Shown one piece after another: positions 1 through 12,698 of a DNA stretch of 64,000 nucleotides. This stretch comes from Gordionus sp. m RMFG-2023. Lineage: Eukaryota > Nematomorpha > Gordioida > Chordodea > Parachordodidae. The DNA is taken from NCBI RefSeq assembly GCF_954871325.1, contig NC_088778.1, positions 15,899,666 through 15,963,665 on the forward strand, read 5' to 3'. The position numbers and the translations under genes were made by a program. Each line of letters begins with the position of its first letter. The first letter of the stretch is position 1. Under the pieces are notes generated by a model, which was not told the DNA's origin, did no database searches, and saw only the letters and a program-made list of their open reading frames with translations.

Positions 1-2252
1 TGACGCTCCTGGTCAAACGGCCTATCGCTAAAGTAAGATTAGGTTGTATCTACTTTATATTAGGCCTTCAAAAAATCTGATCGAATCACGAAATTTTCCT
101 GTTCGATTCATAGATCTCGAATCGAATAATTATTATTTTTTTCTATCAGATTTATTTCGATATTATATAAATTAATTAAAAAGAATTTATAAACTATGTA
201 AATAACATATATAAAACCATATTATAAATATTTTATAAAAAAAAAACTTTAAAAAAGTTAAAAATAATTATCCTCTTCATGTGACGGCCAGCGTAAAATT
301 TCAAAGCTGATTTTTTGCTTGATCAAAAGACCCTTTAAATAAATAGGATCTTTCTAAAATATCTATTTATCACTCATATTTATTAGTTGTTGTTAGAAAT
401 CTTTTGGATGATTAGTCTGATTAAAAATTTCGCTTCTTTTTCAAATGAAAAATTTGTTGTTACCACGATTATTGTCGTTGGTTAGATCAAATATTTTTAT
501 AGAATTTTCTTTTTCCGTTATCCTTAATGGGTCATAAATATTATTAGATGGGACAAAAATAAAATCCCATACGTGTGTTTCCCGAAATCCCAGGGAGTTA
601 AAGTATGTCCATCAGGCCGGAAATTCTTGATAACTGAAGATAATAAATTTTGGATTATTTTATATTAATTTTTTCATGCCTTACTCGAATAACTGCAATT
701 AATAATTATTTCGATTTTTTTAATAAGGTTCCTAATTGTGCTTTCTTTTAAAGACATATGTTTGTGCCTATAAAAATAGACGTCACAAGTTGTAGGAACC
801 CTATTATTTTATATCCTTCTGATTGCATAATCCTACAATTATATTTGTTTTATAATTTATTAGGAAATTTTAAATAAAAAATAAATATCACAAATGCCAA
901 AAAATATAAAGTGTAAAAAATTAATCATAAAGATTTTCAAATTCTAAAATTGACAAATAATTGGAATATATAAATACTCAAATTTGCAATTTTCCAAAAT
1001 TTACGAATGATACAAGTAATGTAAATTTATTATTCGTCAAAATTTTATGTTTATTATTCATAATTTGCCATTCGTATTACTAAATTTCTAATTGAATATT
1101 GATCGAAAGGCTTACTTTGTACTTTGCATCTAAGTTGAACTTGAATATATCATCCTCTGTCATAGCAAAAGAAAGTGGAGATACACTGTTTTCATGTATA
1201 GTTATCAACATGAGAACTATAGATCCCGACTATCTCAACAAGGGATTATACAACGAGAAGCCTCAATAGGCAGGGCCTATATTTTCAAACCTCGACACTC
1301 TTGGATTGATTAGGAGACGCCTAAAATATTTTAAATCACTGGAGCATTTTTTTTAGTAATAGTTATCGCCTAGATTATAAGAACTAGCGATACCATTTAT
1401 TTTCATGTAGTAGACACTAATTAAGTTTAAATATACATTTCTCTTGTCTAAGTTAGAATATAAAATTTAGTTTTCATTCTTAAATCACTCTATTAAAAGT
1501 TTCTTTCCGCTTGTTTCTATCGCTTAGCACTGAAGAAGAAGATTTTAACGAAAATATAGACTCAAATCATAATAACGGTTTATAATATTCTTTATAGTTT
1601 GTTGAAACATTATTTACTATAATTTAATAAGATTAGTAGTATTTTATTATATTATTTTGCGAGATAAACTAATTTAGATTCTATTTTACTAAATAGCAAT
1701 ATTAACCACAACTATGGTTGGTAATATTCGTTTATTTTTAGCAAAATTTTCCATTTATGATGAAATTTTATAGATATCATCAACGGACCATCCTTGTACC
1801 ACAAACAAATGAATTTCGACTCTTTATCCAAAAAAACTCTGATGGTGCCAACTATTCTAAAAACCACTAACGGTTAATTTTAATCATATTATTATTTTCT
1901 AAACGAATAGTATATTTTTTTATAGTTTCAATCATGTTAAATTCTAATTTTTTATTATTATCATTTTTATCAACACTACACTATTTTTTTAAAAAAATTA
2001 GAAAATGATTATTAAACTGTTCTTATCATAACAATTAAATCAATGGCGTCTCAGCAGAGTTAAAACTTACATTTTTAAGCAAATTATTTTTTTGCATATT
2101 TGGCATCTTTAATTAAGGTCTAATAATATATCTTTCAAAAAAAATTGGAAAAATGTCTAAAATATTAATGAACATATAGGAAACACTTTATCTTTTTCCC
2201 TCATCTCCAATGGTATATTTATAAAACATACCTTGAATAAATAAAAATTTAG
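1..2252. other. AT-rich stretch upstream of the SMOC exons, no gene seen
   Basis: Probably SMOC intron sequence. I searched for Kazal and first thyroglobulin-domain exons and saw none. Around 70-170 and 840-1110 there are TTCGAAT-type motifs like those of the MITE at 53447-53663, so parts are repeat-derived. Confidence 0.5.
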
Positions 2253-2495
2253 TAAAACCCGACTGTCTAACTGAAAGATTGAAAGCTTTAAAGGACGAAG
2301 AACTTAATCCCAGATCTGGAATATTTGTTCCCAATTGTACCAACGGTAAATACGCTTCGGTACAATGCCACAAAGGCACTGGATATTGTTGGTGCTCTAA
2401 TAAGGATAATGGTCGACCCATACCTGGTACATCGAGATTGGATTCAAACATTAACTGCGAAACTAGAGAAAAACTGAATGTTAGGCAGATCAAAG
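2253..2495 (+). CDS. SMOC: SMOC exon: thyroglobulin type-1 domain
   Basis: The acceptor AG is at 2251-2252 and the frame starts inside a codon. It reads KPDCLTERLKALKDEEL, the usual entry to a thyroglobulin type-1 repeat, then VPNC, QCH, CWC and a final Cys (NINC). I end the exon at 2495 because the split Gly codon (G/GT) rejoins correctly with the next exon. The open frame continues beyond 2495 to 2515 but that tail does not resemble the family. Confidence 0.85.
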
Positions 2496-3660
2496 GTTCT
2501 TTAAATGTTTTTTAAACATTTTGGGTATAAACTACAAATGCTGGCTACAGGCGTATAAACTAATTTAAAAACAAATTTAAACTGTAAATATAAAAGATTT
2601 ACGTGGTGGTATAAAGATGTGAATCCAAGCATCACAAGGGCTAAATATTTTTTAAAAGGTGGTCCCAATTCAGATTCTTATAAATTTAAAGGGGTAATCC
2701 GTTCTTAGATTTGATACGATTTCAAGATGTACTAGTTCCGGCTTTAAACTTTGTTAATGTGCAATATAAAATTTCAAGAATTATGAACATTAAAGAAACA
2801 CATTAAATGAATCACACAACATTTTTTAACAATATAATATATAAATTAGTTAAACTTTTGTTGAAACCGCCTCCTTTATATTTTAAAATGGTTTCTAGTT
2901 CCAATCCCTAGAAATTTTAAGAAAGGGGTTTCAATTTCTTGGTATGTGTTTGATTATTCCACAGGTTTCAGTTCCAGATATTGAAAGAGAAACTCATTTT
3001 TCGATTTAATAGTCACGAAGGGTAGAAATTCCTTAAAATACATGTTAAATGATTATGAATATTTAAAAATTATCTTATTAATATTGTGATTACAGGTTGC
3101 TTAAACACTTTAAAACAGCAGTTCCTCGTTAAACTTATTGACGAATTATCAAAGGAAATGGTAATGGAATACACTCGCGACCCTAAAAAGTTATTAGTTA
3201 ATAAATAAATTAATTCATTTGTATTTCTATAATTAATTAAATTAAAAATTTTTTTTATAGCTTTATATCGTGGCTTAAAGATGATCAATCACTCGAAGAA
3301 AAATCAGTGAGATGGAAATATTTCAAAATCGATCAAAACAAAAATGGAGTAAATTTTAAAATTAAATTATGAATTACCTCAATGCGTACCACGCAAAAAA
3401 AAGTTATACCTATTATTATCATATACTTGAATAAAATAAATTAGATTTTGGTATTGATATCGCTCTATTTTTGACAAAAAATCATAATTGATAAGGTACT
3501 AGACAAGGCGGAATGGCCATTATTCAGAAAAACCATTGGAAAGATCAAAATATATCGTAAATGTGTCCGTAATTTTCTTCGTTTTTGCGATATCAACTCC
3601 GATAAGCGAATCACGATATCAGAATGGCTGGATTGTACTGGTTGTGTCAAAACATCTTAA
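2253..3660 (+). CDS. SMOC: SMOC-like secreted calcium-binding matrix protein, 3' part (four exons)
   Basis: Four spliced exons (2253-2495, 3096-3189, 3261-3348, 3496-3660) give the C-terminal part of a SPARC-related modular calcium-binding protein. Seen: a thyroglobulin type-1 domain with the NC..GKYASVQCHKGTGYCWC core and GRPIPGTS, then the extracellular calcium-binding domain opening with GCLNTLKQQFLVKLIDEL, then two EF-hand loops, DQNKNGVLDKAE and DINSDKRITISE, and a stop just after a closing Cys pair. The junctions use GT/AG and keep frame. Known: SMOC proteins are secreted matricellular regulators of BMP signalling (Drosophila Magu). The order thyroglobulin-1 then EC domain fits SMOC rather than testican, where the thyroglobulin domain follows. 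The N-terminal Kazal and first thyroglobulin domains are not seen and should lie upstream of the window or in undetected exons. Confidence 0.88.
2496..3095. other. SMOC intron, no recognisable element
   Basis: A 600-bp GT-AG intron between the thyroglobulin and EC-domain exons. It has scattered short open frames on both strands that match nothing I recognise. Confidence 0.6.
3096..3189 (+). CDS. SMOC: SMOC exon: start of extracellular calcium-binding domain
   Basis: Preceded by a TTACAG acceptor. It encodes GCLNTLKQQFLVKLIDEL, SKEMVMEYTRDPK, which matches the helix that follows the second thyroglobulin domain in SMOC proteins. The donor GT is at 3190-3191, and the split Asn codon (AA/C) joins the next exon in frame. 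Confidence 0.85.
3261..3348 (+). CDS. SMOC: SMOC exon: EC domain up to the first EF-hand loop
   Basis: Acceptor TTTATAG. It encodes FISWLKDDQSLEEKSVRW, KYFKIDQNKNG. SLEEKSVRWKYF matches the SMOC segment before the first EF-hand; the loop is split by the next intron after NG. Donor GTAAAT at 3349. Confidence 0.87.
3496..3660 (+). CDS. SMOC: SMOC terminal exon: EF-hands and stop
   Basis: Acceptor ATAAG, phase 0. It completes EF-hand 1 (VLDKAE) and contains the linker FRKTIGKIKIYRKCVRNF and EF-hand 2, DINSDKRITISE, with acidic or amide ligands at loop positions 1, 3, 5 and Glu at 12. Ends WLDCTGCVKTS then TAA at 3658-3660. The short tail after the last Cys is shorter than in vertebrate SMOC proteins. 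Confidence 0.9.
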   Translation, partial: VLDKAEWPLFRKTIGKIKIYRKCVRNFLRFCDINSDKRITISEWLDCTGCVKTS

Positions 3661-3764
3661 TTGCTTCCTCCTCCCCCAAAGTTCTTGAGTATAAATAGAA
3701 ACCTAATGATATGAGGTGGTGTTATTCCTTGATATTTTTTCCATTCCAAATTAAAAAATATGTG

Positions 3765-3770
3765 AATAAA
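3765..3770 (+). promoter_or_regulatory. Poly(A) signal of the SMOC-like gene
   Basis: A canonical AATAAA lies 105 bp after the SMOC stop codon in a T-rich 3' UTR, the normal spacing for a short 3' UTR. Confidence 0.6.
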
Positions 3771-6700
3771 ATTTGAATCCTTTTTATTAGAATACATTCT
3801 TTAAAATTTATTTATACTCATTTATTATAATCCTTGTTCCTCTTAAAAATATTTCCCCCAATATTAAGAATTCTGCATTTATAATAAGTATGAAAACTAA
3901 AACTGTCTTAGCAAAATTTTTTATAATATATTATAATATTCGTTTTAAAATCCAATATTATGCACAATATATTGTTTTACTTCTAAACACAAAAAAAATT
4001 TTTTGTTGTGGAATTTTTAAATGATCAATTCTATCAGAGAAAACTGTGTTAATCTAATTGACGCCCTTTCCCAATCTTTTTACTGCCATACCCCCTCATA
4101 TCATATAACCTCATTCTAATGAATAAGGTCTAATTTAACCCGACATATTAACATTAAAATAATAAAAATAAATTAACAAAATATCATAAAAAAGAGTTTT
4201 AAATTAATATATGATTTAGCTAATTCATCTAGGATAGGATTTTTGTTCATGGTCGTTTTTCCATTATTTTATTTATGCAATTAATGATATTGATGCACAA
4301 ATATAATATCGAAATAATTCGAACACTTATAAGTTATTTTTATCCATCTTAAAGGTTCGTATAAAAATAATTTTGGCCTAATAGATTCAATTTCGAAAAA
4401 ATTTACTATTCTTCCAGTAAAACTTATGGTTACGGCTCTAATAACATTTAGATTGATATAGTCCTCTTATCTTGTAGAATTATTCTACATTTTTATATCA
4501 TTTTTAAATCGTTTACCTACATAAAAATCCAATAGTGGTTTGTTTAAAAAATTACCCTCGTATTCATTTATATGTCGTTAAACTCAAATACGATATTCAA
4601 GCTAATCAGAAAGCTATTAAATCCTTTGAAAAAATATGGTCCGTAAGATATAAACAAAAGTCCCAACATCAAGAATGATGTTCCCCATCATAGTCATATT
4701 TGTAGCCCAAGCTCCAAATAAATATCAAATATCTCTGACTATAAATACATTAGTAAAATATAAAAATGCTACCAATATTGGAATTTATATATATAAAATA
4801 AAATTTAATCTAACAAAATGAATTTATGAAAGTGTAAATCATAATTATTTACTAATTATAATTTCAAAAAAGAAATAATTGAGTACGCTCCGGCCTGTTT
4901 AATTTTTTTGTACTAATTTTTTAACCTTTATCTAATTTTTATCAATGTCAATTACGGTTCTTATAACTCTCCTCTATATTTATCCATCTCTTTCTAGAAA
5001 AATGTTTTATAAATCAATTGTATTTGATATTTCTAATGTATATATGTAATTGGATCATATCATATAGGTTGTTTAATTTTTTGTGAATTTACTATATTAT
5101 TTATGGATTTAATATTTTAGTTAGACAGCTCTTAAAATGAAGATATATGCATATTGTAAATTATTCAAAGAGTGTTAATTAAATTCAAAATATTAGGTTA
5201 AAATTCAAAAATGTATGAAAATTCTAATACCCAGGATGACCCATATTTTTACTAATAATCAGATATTTGCAAGGTTCTCTTAGTTTAACATATAAATTGT
5301 CCGGCATGGCTCGAAAATTTTTTATGTACTGATTTCTCTCCACTTGCTAATTTGTTTGCCCGACTCGGCCCAATATAAACTCCAATAATTCTCTGGCCCG
5401 GCTCATGGCTGGGCTTTCTGTTGGTCCAGACTCAGCAGAGTTATCTAATTCGAATTATTCGTTATTTTAGAATTATATAAATATGCATAATTAAATTTTT
5501 TATTATGAAATAACTGTAATCAAATATATTTTCTCCTGGTATCTGCAGTATTAATTTTTATGATGTGATAGTATCTATGATCTGCATCGGGCTTGATATT
5601 TCAAGTCTGACTCTAAATTTTTTTAAAATTTGTCCGACCCGATCCCGAAAGAATTATTTTTTTATTTGTCCAAAAAAACACGACCCAAAATAAAAATTAT
5701 ATGTACGTCCGGCCCAGCCCGAATTTATTTAAATAAAAAATTTATTTTTTTTAGTAAAAAAATATTCTACTTATAAAAAAATATTAGCTCCTTGTTTCTT
5801 GCAAGAATTTTAAATGTGTCATTATTTGACAAAATGTAATGATATCATATTTAAAATTTTAAACCCGACTAGTTCGGCCCGAAATTTTTAAAAAATATTA
5901 GTCCCTAGGCAGTCCCAACCAATTTTTTAAAAAAATAGAACCGGCCGTGATTTGCAGATCTCTAATTATTGCTCCTTTTTAATAATTTCATATGACAAAT
6001 TCATATTAATAAATAGTAAGATTATACATTTAAAAGGAGTGCCAATATAAAAGGGCTTTCCTAAATTATTTAAATCTCTATTTTACAGGGGCCCAAACTT
6101 TATTTATAACAGTTCAGTAAATAAAAATTCATAATGGTTACGGTTCGGTTACGGTTCTTATGAAAAATCTTTAAAGGTTCATTGTAAAAGTTTATATACA
6201 ACGGTTTTATTAAATTTTATTGAAGCAACACCATGACATATGATTTTAATATGAATATTATTTATAAAACCTTTTGCCATCACTTAATTTAATATATTAT
6301 TGATTTATAAAATAGATAAATTAATTTATTTTTATTATAAGTGTCTATGAATAATAAATATCTTTGTATCTGATTGAGCTAGCACTCTAAAATTTTGATT
6401 TCATTAAAATTTACAACATAAATAACTAACATGCCAAGTTTCAATAATTTTTGAGATGGTCGGCCGAATCGCTGGTCGATATGTCATGGAATTACCCATT
6501 TTTTAGATCTCTACTTTGCTGCTTAATATTTAAAAAAATATATATATATGAATCATAACACTGTAAAAGAATTTATAAATGTATTTTAATCCATATTAAC
6601 CCTGATCATATAATTTAATGACTGCTTTAGAAATATTATGGCTAGATTTCGATATTGATCGCAAAATAGATTTGGAAGGCCTTAATTTTATTTAAGTTAT

Positions 6701-7013
6701 TGATTCTTTAGCATTATGCCTTTGAATATAGCTTTCTAAATTAGCTCTATGGCCACCTTTAAGTATGATTAACTTTATTTTACAGGCTAATTCATTAAGA
6801 GAATAGTATAAGTAAAAAAGGAACGGACTGGGTTAACTCTGGAGCGGGCCATTTAAATTTTTTCTAAAGGAAAATAAAATAAATTTATATATATTATCAG
6901 CATAAATAAAAATAAAATATATCAGAGCAAACAAATATTCTATGATTATAATATTGATAAACTAATTAGAATTCGCCATCAATTTGCAAGCTACATCATA
7001 TGGATATTTTAGT
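3771..7013. other. Intergenic DNA with MITE fragments
   Basis: No coding sequence is recognised. The stretch 5290-5450 and the copy at 5576-5964 belong to a GC-rich hAT-like MITE family (CCCGRCCCG-type tracts in AT-rich DNA). Near 6135 there is a short run of GGTTACGGTTC repeats. Confidence 0.5.
5576..5964. repeat. hAT-like MITE of the GC-rich 'GCAGATCTCTA' family, copy 1
   Basis: It starts TATGATCTGCATCGGGC and ends TTTGCAGATCTCTA, so the ends are imperfect inverted repeats. The interior mixes AT-rich DNA with CCCGACC/GGCCC tracts. The 8-bp flanks match only partly, so this is an old copy. The closest relative in the window is 28442-28844. Confidence 0.6.
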
Positions 7014-9694
7014 TTAAAGATCAGTGTTGTTAAACGTTACTTTTAAAAGTAGCGCGCTATCGCTACCGCTATTTTATAAAAAAAGTAGCGCGCTATCGCT
7101 ACCGCTATCGTTTTCAAATGAGTAGCGCGCTATTAGCTACTTTAAAAAAAAAGTAGCTAAAGCTACTTTTTACGGTAACTTTGATTTTTTTTTAAAATAT
7201 TTTTTTTTACGTAACTTTATTTCCACAAATAAAATATTGATATAAAAACATGACAATAATTTGTTACATATATATATATAATTTATTTTATTGCACTTTA
7301 ATAATAATAACATTTCGGTACTGTCATCCCCAAGTCTAGAGCGACTATCAGAAAGTATAAGCTTTGCCATACTAAATAATCGTTCAGCACTAGCACTTGA
7401 GGGCAACGCAGTATTAAATTTAATAAACAAACTTTTTATATGAAAAAAATCATCAAAAATATTTAAATTAGTATTTTTAGATTTAAAAAAAGCATCTAGA
7501 GGTTCAATATTATTATTATTATTTATTTCAAAAAAATCGTCTATGGAAGGCTGCGGTTTCGATCTTGCTATAGTATCGTGGTTAGGCATGCCATTTTTTA
7601 ACGTTACCATCAGCCTATCAAGTTGCCATTTAGATTCAGTCAAATTAATGTAAGGCCAATTTAACTTGAAACTAGGATGAACGATAGCAGCTATTACATT
7701 ATCATCATCATACAGATCTGGAAATCTAATTTATATAAAGCGATTGTATTTATTATAAAAAAAGAAGAATACCATTTTAATTTTTAAAATTTAAATTTAT
7801 CTGAGATTTAGATTCATTTATAAAAAAAATATTAAAATAGCAATAAATTATGGTAAATAAAAATTTTAAAAATATAATTATTATACACAAGGTAATTAAT
7901 AATATATTAATTTTGAATTTTCTATTAATTAATAATATATATTAATATTATAGATTGTGTTGTAAATTAAGCCAATTTAAATTATGGCTAATCAAGCAAT
8001 AAATCATTCATTTTATATAATTGTATAATAGTAAATAAAAATAAAGTTTTGACCTTTTCTCAATGCCTTTTAGCATAGACTCTACCAGTGGTTGGAAAAA
8101 TTTTAGATTATTGATTCTTTTGAGCTTGGTAATTAATATACTCAGTGTGGGCACATAATATCCCATGCTCATATTATCTTGCCCTTCTAAGATTTTAAGT
8201 GAGGCAGCAACATATTGCATAACCTAAAAAATTAAAATGGTTAAATATAATATAATATTATTTATCATTATCCGTAATCATCTTACAAACCTTGTTTTGA
8301 ATTTTGTAAGACCTATGGATTTCTGCAATAATATTGGCTAGAATGTCATAAGTCTGACAGCCAATTATTCTCTTTAGAGCTAACGCTACAGATTTTTGTT
8401 TAAGATTTTTAGGATCAATCCAATGTGCAGTTACTCCTAAATAAGCTTTAAAAATATGACATTTTATAAATAAGAAAATAAACATTTTTACCTTCTATTG
8501 TGAGTCCAGCAATCTGCCGTTGTACAGACGTAGGAGACATCTGATAGATTTAAAATTAAAGATTCTTTCATTTCCTTAAAGCTCTCCAAAATTCTTGCCA
8601 TCAATGTCTGCCGGCAAAATATCTTGGTCCGTGGAGAAAAAGTGTTTATCATCTTTATAAAAGAATCATTATCCACCAAAGATAATGGTTGAACTGTATC
8701 TATTATAAAGTTCATAATGAATTTGTCAGCCAATTTTTGGGATACACCAGGTGTTGATGAATCCAAATTGGTTAATTTTGTTTGTATTAAATTTGATTTG
8801 GAAGTGGGTTTATCTTCTTCCATTACCCCAAAACTTTTGAGATATTTTTCAATCTCTTTATAATTTGAAGTGTGCACAGTCTAAAATTATAAAATACATG
8901 GATAAAAATTATGTAGGAGATAAGTACATAAAAATAATTGAAATAACTATTTTATGTTTTAAATAATTTAGATAAAATTTATGAATATATAAAAAAAAAT
9001 GATTGGTTTTTGATTTTAATTTATTTTAAAAATTAAAGATTAGCCTACACATTGATATTAAATTTGTTTAATATATTACCTTTAAATGTTTTTTCAAATT
9101 AAAGCTGCTCGTATGATTTGAAGAGATAATTCTGCGGCACATCTTGCACCGAAACCGATATCCAGTATTAATTTTTTCTTCAAGGTTAAAGTATTTCTTG
9201 AATTTTGGGAAAGGATCATCTATATTGCTCATTTTCCAAAGAAATTTCAATATCTTCAACAATCTCACACATAATAAGATTTATAAAGCTTAATATAAAA
9301 TGTAAAATGAAATATAAAATATAAAATAAGATAAAAGCAAGGACATATCAATAACGGAATTTCAAAAATATATAATTTAATGAATGCGCGAAATATAAAT
9401 TAAATACAGATTGCTATTTAACAACTGTTTATATCTAATATATAACAATAATGTATATTTTTAAATATAAATTTCAAAATTAAATTAAATAAAAGGATTA
9501 TAATTTTAGATTTTATAAAAAATATATTTTAATAATTTTTAGATGTATTTATTATGTAAAATTGAAAGTAGCGCTTCGCTACTTTATAAATTAATAGCGA
9601 GCTACCGCTATCGCTATTTTTTAAAAAAAGTAACGCGCTATAGCTACCGCTACTAAAAAAAGTAGCGCGCTATTTTAACAACACTGTTAAAGAT
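7014..9694 (-). mobile_element. hAT transposon with 8-bp target duplication
   Basis: The element occupies 7022-9686 (2665 bp). Its ends are the inverted repeats CAGTGTTGTTAAA, and it is flanked by a perfect 8-bp duplication TTAAAGAT at 7014-7021 and 9687-9694, the hAT hallmark. Both ends carry clustered subterminal AGTAGCGCGCTAT and GCTACCGCT repeats, likely transposase-binding sites. The interior encodes a broken transposase on the - strand. The perfect duplication suggests modest age, although the gene has decayed. Confidence 0.93.
7170..9268 (-). pseudogene. hAT transposase pseudogene (BED finger, catalytic and dimerisation parts)
   Basis: Pieces in order on the - strand: a BED-type zinc finger (9068-9268; FRCKMCRR ... 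LKKHLK), an N-terminal region (8488-8877; QPLSLVDNDSF, TFSPRTK, ending TTADCWT), the first catalytic block (8258-8485; LGVTAHWID, RIIGCQTYD, KMITDND), a downstream helical block (8008-8220; GYYVPTLSILI, QPLVESMLKGI) and the C-terminal dimerisation region (about 7170-7730; IVHPSFKLNW, LPSSASAERLFSMAK, RSRLGDD). About 150 residues between the TDN block and the GYYVPTL block, which normally carry the CxxH zinc motif, are missing. Introns or frame breaks separate the rest. It resembles ZBED-type hAT transposases. Confidence 0.88.
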
Positions 9695-12429
9695 GTACAA
9701 TTACTTACTGTCATTTATATATTAATATTTTTTTTGGGAAGCTAATTTTGCGATTTCTTTGTTATTTTTTTTTTGTTATTTTGTCAAGTCATCATTATCA
9801 AATTAAATATATTTTATTTTAATGATTAGAGAAAATTATTAATAAATCTATATTTACTCTTCAAAATGTGCAAGATATAAAAAAAGACATAAAGTAAGGT
9901 AAAATCATCATTATATTATTTTGTTTAAAATTATTAAATCATTATCTTATTTTTGTTATTCTGCCGCATATATAAATTTGTTATTTGTTAATATAATTTG
10001 TAAGGAAAAATATTATCAATAAACACATTATTAAGACTTTAAATTTTGTGTCATCTTTATATATTATTAAAAGTGCGAAGGGTTAAAAGAAGTAGTAAGT
10101 CCACCTAAGTAAGGCGGCTGAATATAGAAAAAAGATACCAAAGTCTTCTTAAATGAATCGGCTGAATATAAAAGAGAGATTGGTAAAGTCTTCTTATCTG
10201 TAAGTGACCTTAGGGCTATTTTTACACTTAGCTTTGTCGCACGAAAGTTCTGCGATTTTTATTACATTTTGCAGTATATCGCACGGAACTGCTGCCCAAT
10301 TTTTGTGACATTTTACAATAAGTACTCTCGCGCATAAGTACTGTCATTTTTTTAAAATTAACATCTAAGAAATAATATACAGATTTAAACAACTTTGTTA
10401 ATACTTGTATTTCAATAAACACAAAATCTTTTTATATAAATAAGGTTAAATAACTTATACTTTAAAATATATTCAAATGCCAAATTTCTAGAAATTATAT
10501 ATAAAATCATAACCTTTTAAAATGGTCATTTTGAAATGTATATGGGAAAAATGATCCTTCTATTAAACTATTCTTGGGTAGGTGGTGATATTATTCTTAA
10601 TTAATTAAATAAATGCAACTAAATTAAAAATCTTCACATGGCTATTTAGATATTTTGCATACTAAAATAGAGAAAATAGAAATATGACTCAAATACTATA
10701 AGTAGCATTTAAAATATTGTGGATCAATTTAAGTAAGAGTGAAAAAAATTAATACACCCTTTATATGGATATTAAACAAATATTTTGATAATTTAATAAT
10801 TAAAAATAGATTGTTACCTCAAAACGACGTGGATATATTAAAATATATAATACCATAAGAGAAAGAATGTAAACAAAAAAAGTAAATTATTTTTGTTAAA
10901 GCCGGTTCAAATCGGGTTAACCTCATTTATAAAGGTTCTTTACTCCCTCAATAAAGGTTTCTAACGGTTTGGCAGTTTATTCCTATTCACTCCGGGTCCC
11001 TACCATTTTATAAGCATAAATATGATTATAAGAAATTGCACGTTTCTAAAATAGGCTATAATTAGAAAAACGTTATGCCAGAAAGAATGGCTTTTTAATA
11101 AATCTATTTTAGAAAGATTTATTTTTATTATTATTTATGATATAAATATTTGTTCAAAAATTTTTGTTGTGAAATAAAATATTAGAAAATCGATTACTAT
11201 TAAGAATAAGAATAATATATTTTTCGATTTAAACTTACGCATCTAATATTTAAATTCGTCTTAAAAATAGACCGTCGATAGAAAAAGGAGAAGATTGAAA
11301 AATTTAAACCATGATATAAGATAGAGGTTGTAAACTACTGAGTCACTCTGGCTATTTATAAATTTCTATTAAAACCTTTTATGCACATATATATTAAAAA
11401 TATATCAAGGATTAATATTAATCTGAAATTCAAAATTGTAATGATCTCATATATTTTATTTCTAACATTCCAATTCAAATGGATTTGTTATATTTTGTAT
11501 AACTGACTGTAACATAAGTATTTTCTTTGAATTAACAACCTTATTCATTTTATATTTCGATTTAAACGTATTAAATCTTGATTAAAAATTATATAGTGAC
11601 AGTGGAAAAGCATCAAGTTCACTACTAGGAAACAGAAAAACATTTTTTATTTTTATTTATAAGATTTATAAATATGCCGAATTTGTCTTTGCTTTTGAGT
11701 AAAAAATTGTTCATGTACTATATTATGAGAGACCTTCAAAAGTACTATTTGCACAGCTCGACCCGGATTTTTTTTAAAAAATTTTTTAGGCACGGTCCGT
11801 GTACCCAGACTAGACCGGGGGGCTGGGATTAGAAACGGGCTTGCAGGTCTCTGTAAATTGTAAAGGTTATTTAAAAAAATTTTAAATAATTTTTTCAATT
11901 GAAATCAATGATAAATTAGATAATCGATTTTTGATTAATACTGTTTCTACAATAAGTTTATTCTTTTTGAAGAAAGAATCATATTTCCAATTTAATTTTT
12001 GGCAAATGTTTTTAATTTAATCATCGACTCCAAATAAGCGCTTGATTCTTGCCGTTTAACTTCCTTCTAATATTTATTCATATCCCAAAATCCTTTATCA
12101 TTACAAACATAATTTTCCTTTAGAACTAATATGCTTGACCTACAATTTAGAGAATGAGACATTCAACATCGATAGACAAATGCAAATATTGGTTACTTTT
12201 TTCAATTTTGTAAAATTAGTTTTGGACTTCCTTTTTCAATAATAAATTTATTTACAACAAAATTTCTTAACTTAAATTATATTTTTAATAAATTTTTAAC
12301 AACACAATTGCGGTTAATGATGCTTACTACCAAGTGAATGTATGGAAATATTCTAAATACCAACCTAATTTGCTAAATAGCGACCAAAATTTATTAAAAT
12401 GTAATAAGATCCTTATTATTTAATATATT

Positions 12430-12594
12430 AATACGGAATCACGTGGTCGAGTCCGGCCTTCTATATATTATCCCCCCAAGGATGGAACCACCAAGTTAGA
12501 ATAAGAAAAAAAACATGATAATCCCGGGATTCGAACCCGGGAGCATGGGATAAGTAAACCAAGCTCTTTCGTACTAGGCCATAGAGGCTTTCCA
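12430..12594 (-). repeat. tRNA-derived SINE or tRNA pseudogene
   Basis: On the - strand there is a box A-like TGGCCTAGTACG (complement of 12570-12581) and a perfect box B GGTTCGAATCC (complement of 12527-12537) with a 5-bp T-stem. The flanks do not form a 7-bp acceptor stem, so this is not a working tRNA. An unrelated tail of about 90 bp follows box B, as in SINEs. Confidence 0.6.
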
Positions 12595-12682
12595 AAAATA
12601 ACGATTTTTCAAATATATATTATAAATATATTTGGTAGTGCCTATCCAAATGAAAAATGAACGAAATTCAAATTTGATAGAT

Positions 12683-12698
12683 GGTACCTTAAGGTACC
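12683..12698. repeat. Perfect 16-bp palindrome
   Basis: GGTACCTTAAGGTACC is an exact palindrome in otherwise AT-rich DNA. No function can be assigned; it may be the centre of a decayed inverted-repeat element. Confidence 0.5.

Noticed and set aside
2188-2493. Open frame of 101 codons on the - strand over the SMOC thyroglobulin exon
   Set aside because: It is the antisense shadow of a conserved coding exon and matches nothing.
12515-12594. Functional tRNA on the - strand
   Set aside because: The T-arm and box B are good, but the acceptor and D stems do not pair, so it is called a SINE or pseudogene.
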